Assembly (NCBI GenBank): GCA_025358485.1
Contig: JANYJJ010000150.1
Location: 1 to 64,000 of the forward strand
Direction: 5' to 3'
Origin: Burkholderiales bacterium
Lineage (GTDB): Bacteria; Pseudomonadota; Gammaproteobacteria; Burkholderiales; Burkholderiaceae_C
Length of the DNA: 64,000 nt
Part shown: piece after piece, positions 57,151 through 64,000 of the stretch
Layout: each line of letters starts with the position of its first letter
How positions within the stretch are numbered: the stretch's first letter is position 1
The notes under the pieces: model-generated
Database searches by the model: none
What the model saw: only the letters and a program-made list of their open reading frames with translations
Told to the model about the DNA's origin: nothing
Program-made: the position numbers and the translations under genes

Positions 57151-57187
57151 GTGAGCGCTGAGTGAGCGCTAAGTGAGCGCTAAAGGG
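57133..57187. repeat. 11-bp tandem repeat at the HlyD gene end
   Basis: GCGCTGAGTGA is repeated four times (last copy GCGCTAAGTGA) with a fifth broken unit. The gene stop lies in the second copy, so unit gain or loss would change the C-terminus or leave it as is, since each unit carries stops in more than one frame. Confidence 0.85.
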
Positions 57188-57426
57188 GCTTTAAACGAGC
57201 GTTGACAAGCAAAACCTTCACCGCATCCAAGCCGCTCGACAAACGCATGACGAATGCCAAGGCCCAAAATCGCAAACTGTCCGGGGCTGGGCGCGTGTTC
57301 TCGCACGATCAACCGATGCGAAAGTGATGCACTTCACAACCTGACACATGATTTTTGGGAGTTTGAAGCGGCCACGCTTCTATCCTCCGAGTACAGCGGT
57401 AAAGCGCATTCAACAAAGGTAGAGCC

Positions 57427-60400
57427 ATGCCCGTCATCACACAAACCATGCAGTCCCGCGTCACCGGTATATGGGGTGCCGCCCTGATCAAAAGCCAGCA
57501 CGGCAGGATGCGCGTGTTGAAAGTCGGCGATGAGGTGGTCAAGGGCGACATCATCCTGACCACGCAAAAAAGCATCGTGCGCCTGAGCGATTCGCGCGAG
57601 ACGGTCGCCAAGGCCAACGACAGCGTGGCCCCAGGTGACATCGACATCAACCCTGCCGCCGGTTTGAACGGTGGCGATGGCGGTGGGTTTGAGCCCGGCT
57701 TGCGTGTGGACCGCGTGGCAGAAGGTGTGACGGCTGCGGGGTTGTTGATCTCGTCTGTGAATGAGGCGCTGCCCTTCAACTTTGGGGTCAGCAATCCGCT
57801 GGGCTTGTCTGCTGCCGCAGGCGTTGATGCGCCCTTCTCCGCAGCCTCAAGCAACATCAATGCAATTGAAGAAGGTGTGCCCGTCAATTTGGGTTTGACG
57901 GCACCGGTGGGCGTGCCCGGCACCACCCCGATCAGCATCGGCAAGCTGCCAGTCATCGGCGTGATTCAAAAGAGCGACGGCACCGTGGTCACCCCCGGCA
58001 CCGTGCTCACTGCGGCTGATTTGCCCGGCTTGAAATACGTGCCCCCGGCCGACTACAACGGCACCTCGCCGGTCGGTGATTTTGTCTACACCGTCAGCAA
58101 CGGAACCAGCACCGTCACCGGCACCACCACCATCGGCTTGACGGCGGTCAACGATGCGCCAGTGGCCACATCAGGCGAACAAAGCGGCTTGGAGGACGCG
58201 ACGCTGCCAGTGTCGTTGGGCGGCACCGATGTGGACGGCACGGTTGACAAGGTCACCGTCGTCAGCCTGCCGCCTGGCAGCCGCTTGTTGTTGGCTGACG
58301 GCGTGACGCCCGTGCTGCCGGGGCAGACCATCACCGCAGCGCAAGCGGCCACTTTGCTGTTCCAGCCTGCGCCGAATTTTTCAGGCAATGCGGGCATAGT
58401 TTTCACCGTCACAGACAACAGCGGCGCGGTGTCAGCACCCGCCATGGTGAACTTCAACATCATCGCGGTGAACGACGCGCCGGTGGCTGCACCCGACGTG
58501 GCCACCACCCGAGAAGACACGCCGGTCAGCGGCAATGTGCTGGCCAACGACAGCGATGTGGACAGCACGAATTTGACCGTTGTGGGCTTCACCGTTCTGG
58601 GTCAAAGTTACGCCCCAGGCAGCATCGTCACCCTGCCCGGCGTCGGCACGCTGACCGTGCTGGCCAACGGCGACTACACGTTCACGCCTGCTCCCAACTA
58701 CAACGGCGTGGTGCCCACCATCGGCTACGCCGTGAGCGACGGCGCGCTGACCAGCAGCTCAACGCTGACGCTGACCGTCACCGCCGTGCCCGACCCAGCA
58801 GTCATCGGCGGCCAAGCATCGGGCGCAACCATAGAAGACGACAAAACCTCGGCCACCGGCACACTCACCGTGGTGGACCCGGACGCGGGCGAGGCCGCCT
58901 TCGTGCCGCGCACCAACATACCCGGCGCTCACGGCAGCTTCAGCATCAATGCGGCGGGCGTGTGGGTCTACACCTTGAACAACGCCGACCCGGCAGTGCA
59001 AGCGCTCGGCGCCGGCCAAACGCTGCCGAATGAGACCTTCACCGTCACCAGCATCGACGGCACCACGCAAGTGGTCACTATCAGCATCACCGGCACCAAC
59101 GACGCGCCGGTGGCCAGCCCCGCAGCCTTCACGGTGACCGAAGGCGGCGCATTGTTCAACGGCCAAGTGACGGCAACCGATGTGGACGCCAACGCCAAGC
59201 TGACCTTTGCGCTGAACGGCGCACCGCCCGCAGGCTTGGTCTTCAACGCCAACGGCAGCTACAGCTTCGACCCCAACAACCCGGCCTATGCGGCTTTGGG
59301 CGCGGGCCAGCAGCAAGTCATCACTGTGCCCTTCACCGTCACCGACGACCAAGGTGCCACGTCCACCCGCAACATCACCATCACCATCGTCGGCACCAAC
59401 GGTGCGCCGGCGGCGGTGGGTTCGGCCTTCACAGTGGCAGAAGACGCTGCCGTGGTGAACGGCCGCGTGACTGCGACCGACCCCGATGGCAACGCCGTGT
59501 TGGGCTATGCGCTGAACGGCGCAGCACCTGCTGGCTTGACCTTCCGCCCCGACGGAAGCTACTCGTTTGATCCGAGCAATGCGGCCTATCAGTCGCTGGG
59601 CGTGGGTCAGCAAACTGTCATCGTTGTGCCGTTCACCGTCACCGACGACCAGGGTGCCAAGTCCACCCAAAACTTGATCATCACCGTCACCGGCACCAAC
59701 GACGCACCTGTCGCCGTGGCAGCAGCGTTCACGGTGAATGAAGACGCGCCCATCGTCACCGGTGCGGTCACGGCAACCGACATCGATGCCAATGCAGTGC
59801 TGACGTTTGCATTGAACGGCGCGCCGCCAGCGGGCTTGGTGTTCAACGCCAACGGCACCTATTCATTCGATCCGTCGAATGCCGCCTACCAGTCTTTGGC
59901 AGCGGGCCAACAGCGCGTCATCACCGTGCCTTACACAGTGACCGACGACCAAGGTGCCACGTCCACCAAAGACCTGGTGATCACCATCATCGGCACCAAC
60001 GATGCGCCCGTAGCACGGCCCGACAACGGCATCGCCACCGAAGACACACCGCTTGTGGTGTCGGCCAACAACGGTTTGCTGACCAACGACAGCGACGTCG
60101 ATTTCGGCGCAGCCTTGCGCGTCACTCAGTTCAGCATCGACGGCTTGCCCGGCAGCTACCTTGCCGGTCAAACCGCCACCATCGTGGGCGTGGGCACGCT
60201 GCTCATCAACGCCGATGGCTCTTACACCTTCACACCCGCGCCCAACTACTTTGGGGCGGTGCCGCTGGTGAACTACACCATTTCTGACGGCACGCTGAGC
60301 GCGTCAAGCACGCTGACGCTGAACGTGAGCGGCGTGAACGATGCGCCCAGCTTGAGCTTGGACGACAACTCGTCGCACAACACCGTGTCGGTTCAAGCCG

Positions 60401-62226
60401 TCACAGGCCTGTTCAACACCGGCGTGAACGACGCAGGCATCGCGTTGACAGCGGGCACGGCCGACTCTCACTACAGCTTGGTTTCAGCGCCGCCGGGCAG
60501 CACCAACAGCAACAACGCCTTGGAGCTCGGCTATGCCTGGATCAAAAACGACGCCGATTCCAGCTGGATAGGCTCGGCCGGTTTCGAGCCCACGGGCATT
60601 TACAAATACCAAACCGGTTTCACGCTGCAGGCCGGTGCCGATCCACGGTCGGTACAAATCGACTTTGACATTGCCACCGACAACTTTTTGCGCGATATCT
60701 TGGTAAACGGTGTGTCCACCGGCATCAGCTCCAACGTGCAGTACCGATCGCTGACCCACTTCGAGCTGAACGGTGTCAACGCGGCGTTTCAAGCCGGTGC
60801 CAACACCATCACCTTCGTGATCGACAACCGCGACACCGTCACGCCAGTTCCCGGCTCGGCCGGGCCCACGGGTTTGCGCATCGACAACATGACGGCCACC
60901 GTGGCCGTCGTTTCGCCCAGCAACGTGGTGCACGTGGCCGACTACGCTACGGTGTACGTCGAAGGCACGCCAGTGTCGATCGCCGACGGCGACAACCGCA
61001 TTCGCGACATCGACAGCGCCAACATGCAAAGCGCCACCGTCACGTTGACCAACGCACAAGCGGGCGATGTGTTGTTGGCAGCGGGCTTGCCGCCAGGCAT
61101 CACAGCAAGCGTTGACGCCAACGGCACCGTGGTCACGCTGTCGGGCAGCGCCTCCAGCGCCGCCTATGAAGCGGCATTGCGCGCCGTTCAGTTCAGCAAC
61201 ACCAGCAGCACGCCGCCTGATGCCATCGACCGCGTCATCAGCGTGGTGGTGAACGACGGCACATCCAACAGCAACACCGTGACCACCACGGTGCACGTGG
61301 TGGCGGTCAACGCTGCGCCCACACTTGATTTGGACGGCAACAACTCGACGGCACCCGGCACGGGCTTCGTTGGCAATGTCTTTAACAACGGCAGCTCGGT
61401 AAAAATAGTGGACACCGATGTGCGCGTGGGCGACAGCGACACCGCGCTGATGCACAGCGCCACGGTGACGATCACCGGCGTGCAAAGTGGCGACTACTTG
61501 ACCGCGACAGGACTGCCCGCTGGCATCAATGCGGTGCTCTACGACCCCGTCACGGGCCTGTTGATTTTGGAAGGCACGGCCTCGCTGGCCGACTACCAAC
61601 TGGCTCTGCGAAACGTGTCGTTCGGCACCACCGCAGACGCGACCGGCGGAAGCTCACGTGTCATCGAGGTCACCGTCAACGACGGCAGCGCGAACAGCAA
61701 TGTGGCGGTGTCGCAAATCAATGTGGCATCTGCCGAACCGCTCGTTTTCAACACGGTCGCAAGCACTGCCGGCGACGACGTCATGACGGGCACTGTCGGC
61801 CACGACGTGTTCCGTTGGAACTTGAACGACCAAGGCAGCGCAGCATCGCCCACGCGCGACGTTGTCACCAACTTCGACAACGCCAACCCCACCTTCAGCC
61901 GCACAGGTGATGTACTCAACTTACGCGATTTGCTGGTGGGTGAACTGCACGCGCCGAATGTCGGCAACCTGCCCGGTGCAATAACTGCCGACGTGGGCAA
62001 CCTCGATCAGTACCTGCACTTCAGCTTGTCGGGTGGTGGCACGGGCGTCAGCACCGTGATCGAAGTGAGTTCGCGCGGCGGCTACACCGGCGGGGTTTAC
62101 AACGCCGGTGCGGTCGATCAAATCATCACCCTGGCTGGCGTGAATTTGATTGCCGGGTTCACCACCGACCACCAGGTGCTTGACGATTTGCTCAAGCGCG
62201 GCAAGCTCGTCACTGACACGGCTTGA
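57427..62226 (+). CDS. giant Lap-type retained adhesin secreted by type I system
   Basis: A 1599-residue surface adhesin. Residues 1-130 resemble the LapA retention module (GIWGAALIKSQHGRMRVLKV, GDEVVKGDIILT), with PAAG at 76-79 as a possible LapG cut site. Ig/cadherin-like and VCBS repeats fill about 140-1420 (GTNDAPVA boundaries), including three repeats of exactly 100 residues at 559-858. A unique domain (about 1000-1150) with SIADGDNRIRDIDSANMQ repeats follows. The end, from about 1441 (TAGDDVMTGTVGHDVFRW to LLKRGKLVTDTA), is a T1SS target domain of the VC_A0849 subclass. lapD/lapG are not in the window. The 276-bp gap before it (57151-57426) holds the 11-bp repeat and no gene. Confidence 0.92.
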   Translation: MPVITQTMQSRVTGIWGAALIKSQHGRMRVLKVGDEVVKGDIILTTQKSIVRLSDSRETVAKANDSVAPGDIDINPAAGLNGGDGGGFEPGLRVDRVAEGVTAAGLLISSVNEALPFNFGVSNPLGLSAAAGVDAPFSAASSNINAIEEGVPVNLGLTAPVGVPGTTPISIGKLPVIGVIQKSDGTVVTPGTVLTAADLPGLKYVPPADYNGTSPVGDFVYTVSNGTSTVTGTTTIGLTAVNDAPVATSGEQSGLEDATLPVSLGGTDVDGTVDKVTVVSLPPGSRLLLADGVTPVLPGQTITAAQAATLLFQPAPNFSGNAGIVFTVTDNSGAVSAPAMVNFNIIAVNDAPVAAPDVATTREDTPVSGNVLANDSDVDSTNLTVVGFTVLGQSYAPGSIVTLPGVGTLTVLANGDYTFTPAPNYNGVVPTIGYAVSDGALTSSSTLTLTVTAVPDPAVIGGQASGATIEDDKTSATGTLTVVDPDAGEAAFVPRTNIPGAHGSFSINAAGVWVYTLNNADPAVQALGAGQTLPNETFTVTSIDGTTQVVTISITGTNDAPVASPAAFTVTEGGALFNGQVTATDVDANAKLTFALNGAPPAGLVFNANGSYSFDPNNPAYAALGAGQQQVITVPFTVTDDQGATSTRNITITIVGTNGAPAAVGSAFTVAEDAAVVNGRVTATDPDGNAVLGYALNGAAPAGLTFRPDGSYSFDPSNAAYQSLGVGQQTVIVVPFTVTDDQGAKSTQNLIITVTGTNDAPVAVAAAFTVNEDAPIVTGAVTATDIDANAVLTFALNGAPPAGLVFNANGTYSFDPSNAAYQSLAAGQQRVITVPYTVTDDQGATSTKDLVITIIGTNDAPVARPDNGIATEDTPLVVSANNGLLTNDSDVDFGAALRVTQFSIDGLPGSYLAGQTATIVGVGTLLINADGSYTFTPAPNYFGAVPLVNYTISDGTLSASSTLTLNVSGVNDAPSLSLDDNSSHNTVSVQAVTGLFNTGVNDAGIALTAGTADSHYSLVSAPPGSTNSNNALELGYAWIKNDADSSWIGSAGFEPTGIYKYQTGFTLQAGADPRSVQIDFDIATDNFLRDILVNGVSTGISSNVQYRSLTHFELNGVNAAFQAGANTITFVIDNRDTVTPVPGSAGPTGLRIDNMTATVAVVSPSNVVHVADYATVYVEGTPVSIADGDNRIRDIDSANMQSATVTLTNAQAGDVLLAAGLPPGITASVDANGTVVTLSGSASSAAYEAALRAVQFSNTSSTPPDAIDRVISVVVNDGTSNSNTVTTTVHVVAVNAAPTLDLDGNNSTAPGTGFVGNVFNNGSSVKIVDTDVRVGDSDTALMHSATVTITGVQSGDYLTATGLPAGINAVLYDPVTGLLILEGTASLADYQLALRNVSFGTTADATGGSSRVIEVTVNDGSANSNVAVSQINVASAEPLVFNTVASTAGDDVMTGTVGHDVFRWNLNDQGSAASPTRDVVTNFDNANPTFSRTGDVLNLRDLLVGELHAPNVGNLPGAITADVGNLDQYLHFSLSGGGTGVSTVIEVSSRGGYTGGVYNAGAVDQIITLAGVNLIAGFTTDHQVLDDLLKRGKLVTDTA
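59101..60000 (+). repeat. three 300-bp repeats inside the adhesin gene
   Basis: The boundaries GGCACCAAC-GA/GG fall at 59101, 59401, 59701 and 60001, giving an exact 300-bp period. Each codes a VCBS-like unit with TVTDDQGA(T/K)ST and YSFDP(S/N)N. Copies differ by many synonymous changes, so they are old or selected, not a recent amplification. Confidence 0.92.
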
Positions 62227-62244
62227 GGCATCGGGACTGTCAAT

Positions 62245-62283
62245 AAAAAGCGCCCCAGCACGACAACGCGCTGGGGCTCTTTT
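62245..62283 (+). terminator. Rho-independent terminator
   Basis: Arms GCCCCAGC (62252-62259) and GCTGGGGC (62270-62277) are followed by TCTTTT; an A run precedes it on the other side, so it can stop both the adhesin and the convergent regulator transcripts. Confidence 0.88.
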
Positions 62284-62307
62284 CAATTGGGATGCGTCAG
62301 ATTTCGA

Positions 62308-63000
62308 TCAGTCCAAGCCCGACTTCGACAACAACTCCACCGCCGCCACCAGCTTTTCTGCTTGCTCAGCCATGGGCGTGCGCTCGGTGGCCGCCATGCG
62401 CTTGAGGCGATCCAACGCGGGCCCGCGGGCGAGTGAGTAGCGGTGCATCAGCACACCCACGGCCAGCGCCACGATTTGCTCCAGCACCAATTCACCTGAC
62501 TCGGCCAACGCCGTTTGCGCGGCTGCGCTGCTGGCGGCGAGTTCGGGGTTGGTGGCACCCTGGTTGCCGTTGATGCGCCCGGCCTGCAAGTTGGCAAACG
62601 CCGCCCCCACAGCGGGGACGATTTGGCGGATGTCCAAGGGCTTGACCAAGTAGGCCACCGCGCCCAGCGCTTTGACTTGGCGCACCGTGTCGTCGTCGGT
62701 GAAGGCCGACAAAAACATGAAAGGCATGTGGCAGACATCGCGCAGATACGCGGCAACGTCGAAGCCGCTTTTGCCTTCCATGCGAATGTCGAGCAACGCC
62801 AAGTCAGGCTTGTGTTCGCGGGCCAACAGAATCGCGTCGTCGCCGTTGTCGGCGTCAATGACCAAGTAGCCCGCCTGCGACAAGCCGTGGGCCAGCGTGG
62901 CCAGCACAAGGCGGTCGTCGTCAACCACCAAGATTCTTCCTTTTGATGCCGAGGCTGGAGCGGTGACTGGAGCGGTGGCAGGAACGGTGGAGATAGTCAC
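62308..63000 (-). CDS. ANTAR-domain response regulator
   Basis: A 230-residue regulator. Residues about 22-140 are a receiver with the phospho-accepting Asp in LALLDIRM and the conserved Lys in LVKPLD; the disordered first 20 residues are Ala/Thr/Pro-rich. Residues about 165-228 are an ANTAR domain (ALAVGVLMHRYSLARGPALDRLKRMAATERTP), an RNA-binding helix bundle that blocks terminator hairpins. It acts after transcription start rather than at promoters. It is paired with the kinase gene upstream, 69 nt away; targets are not visible. Confidence 0.9.
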   Translation of the reverse strand: MTISTVPATAPVTAPASASKGRILVVDDDRLVLATLAHGLSQAGYLVIDADNGDDAILLAREHKPDLALLDIRMEGKSGFDVAAYLRDVCHMPFMFLSAFTDDDTVRQVKALGAVAYLVKPLDIRQIVPAVGAAFANLQAGRINGNQGATNPELAASSAAAQTALAESGELVLEQIVALAVGVLMHRYSLARGPALDRLKRMAATERTPMAEQAEKLVAAVELLSKSGLD

Positions 63001-63069
63001 GTTGGAACCTGTTTTTCTTTGCGGTGAGTCGTATTGTGGTGCGAGGCCCCGATGCCGGGAATGCCCGAA

Positions 63070-64000
63070 TCAAGGGGCTGCGGTTTTCAAGACCCCGGGC
63101 GACCCCAAGGTCACGGTGGCAACCACCTGCTCGCCGTGCTGCTCCAGCGTCAAGCTGGCACTGCGTCGCGGCAGCAAGGCGCGCACCAAGCCCAGGCCCG
63201 ACACACCGCCCGGAAAGCGCGCCAAATTGAAGCCTTCGGGCAAGCGGCCAGTGTTGGCAATCACGACGCACACGGTCGCCTCGCGGCACTCCAGCGTGCA
63301 ACTGACGACACCTGCTTCGCCGCCCGTGCAATGCTTCACCGCGTTGGTGAGCAACTCGTTCAAGGTCAAAGCAATTGGGATGGATTCGGCTTCTGGGAAG
63401 ACCCAGAGATCGGGCTGTTCACCCCGCACGCTGAAGGCAATGTCGCGGCCAAACGTGCGCTGCACTGACGCGGCAATGGCCTCGACCACGCTCAAGCTGC
63501 GCAGTGGCCCCGTCACACCCACTTGCAGACCGTAGACCTGCGCAATGGCCTGCACCTGGCCCACCACTTCTGCCATCAACCCGGCCACTTCAGGGCGACG
63601 AACGCCAATTTGTTGCAACAAACCGGCCACGCCTTGCAGGTTGTTTTTGATGCGGTGATGCACTTCCTTGACCAGCATTTCGCGCTGCGCAATCGCGGCG
63701 TCGAACTTGGCTTCTTGGGCAGCGCGCTGTTCGGTCACGTCGGAGGCCACCAGCAGCAAAGTGTCGGGTGCTTGACCTGCCGCTGACAAGGGCAAGTACC
63801 GCGCATCCCACACGCGCTGCTCACCATTTGCATCGATGCGGTACTCGCGTTTGGTGACTTCGCTGGACACCAGCGCGGCTTGCATGTCGACGCGGCGCTC
63901 GGCCGCCACGCTTGGTGCAAAAAGCTCTTCGGGGCTGCGCCCGATCATCTCGTCAACGCTCAAACCGACAATGCCGGCAGCCACTGCATTGGCTTGCACC
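63070..64000 (-). CDS. HisKA_2/HWE-type sensor histidine kinase, partial
   Basis: The 5' end lies beyond the window. About 310 residues are seen. The first 110 are a PAS domain (GRSPEELFAPS, TKREYRIDANGEQRVWDARYL). LVKEVHHRIKNNLQGVAGLL is the HisKA_2 phospho-acceptor His box, and LNELLTNAVKH and GVSGLGLVRALL are the ATPase N and G regions. Such kinases often drive ANTAR regulators, as here. The open frame reaches the last base, so the full length and further sensor domains cannot be told. Confidence 0.9.
   Translation of the reverse strand, partial: VQANAVAAGIVGLSVDEMIGRSPEELFAPSVAAERRVDMQAALVSSEVTKREYRIDANGEQRVWDARYLPLSAAGQAPDTLLLVASDVTEQRAAQEAKFDAAIAQREMLVKEVHHRIKNNLQGVAGLLQQIGVRRPEVAGLMAEVVGQVQAIAQVYGLQVGVTGPLRSLSVVEAIAASVQRTFGRDIAFSVRGEQPDLWVFPEAESIPIALTLNELLTNAVKHCTGGEAGVVSCTLECREATVCVVIANTGRLPEGFNLARFPGGVSGLGLVRALLPRRSASLTLEQHGEQVVATVTLGSPGVLKTAAP

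Noticed and set aside
53567..62226. Adhesin locus as a bacteriocin or RTX toxin system
   Set aside because: The cargo has a retention module and adhesion repeats, no RTX nonapeptide array and no toxin domain; the C39-like domain lacks the catalytic Cys.

Overview
The window looks like a chromosome segment of a betaproteobacterium, most likely order Burkholderiales, family Comamonadaceae. Reasons: the block gyrA - DUF2059 - pheA - tyrA - aroA/cmk fusion - rpsA - ihfB - lapA - lapB - hldA - hldD, an OmpA with the Trp-rich N-terminal segment seen in that group, a class I PHA synthase with thiolase, ubiG-gph beside gyrA, and high GC. This is judged from gene content and order; no database was consulted.

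Layout. 1-674: right end of an IS66-type element. 701-1140: tmRNA (ssrA, minus) and its terminator. 1188-3425 (minus): ompA, a double-hairpin terminator, ubiG and a Gph/MupP-like phosphatase. 3722-17012 (plus): core block for DNA topology, aromatic amino acid synthesis, translation, IHF, LPS assembly control and heptose synthesis. 17234-17857: secreted HhH protein with a histone-H1-like tail. 17957-22155 (minus): homogentisate operon (hmgA, DUF2783, FAD monooxygenase, MBL protein) with a divergent IclR regulator. 23345-24223: PEP-CTERM protein. 24313-26734 (minus): parE, vapB and an internally deleted vapC. 26785-27663: alpha/beta hydrolase.

27853-36381 (minus) is the most system-like accessory locus. 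It runs CPBP intramembrane protease, cytochrome-c/choice-of-anchor-D protein with a Cys-type CTERM tail, TlpA-like thioredoxin, DUF4266 lipoprotein, DUF3570 outer-membrane protein with two SGAT motifs, ApbE flavin transferase, DsbD. A divergent DUF6502-DUF5666 pair (36526-38894) shares a control region holding a perfect palindrome. I read it as an envelope redox system in which ApbE may flavinylate DUF3570, DsbD and the thioredoxin supply reductant, and the protease processes one dedicated substrate. Codon choice differs by eye from the flanks, which suggests acquisition as a unit.

39051-47547 (minus): a DUF1579 gene, then a polymorphic-toxin locus. It has one full-length toxin with a DUF637-like pretoxin core and a PD-(D/E)XK-like C-terminus, two tandem immunity-like genes, a displaced toxin C-terminal cassette with its own small partner gene, and a second cassette broken by frameshifts. 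Long direct repeats of the core show how the cassettes arose.

47688-50883 (minus): phaC-phaA. 51009-53570: small membrane protein, pgeF, an FAH-family hydrolase and a NUDIX hydrolase. 53567-62226 (plus): type I secretion ABC transporter, HlyD adaptor and a 1599-residue Lap-type adhesin with a retention module, a candidate LapG site, Ig-like repeats and a C-terminal secretion signal. 62308-64000 (minus): histidine kinase (cut by the window end) and ANTAR response regulator. No CRISPR array, rRNA or tRNA gene was seen.
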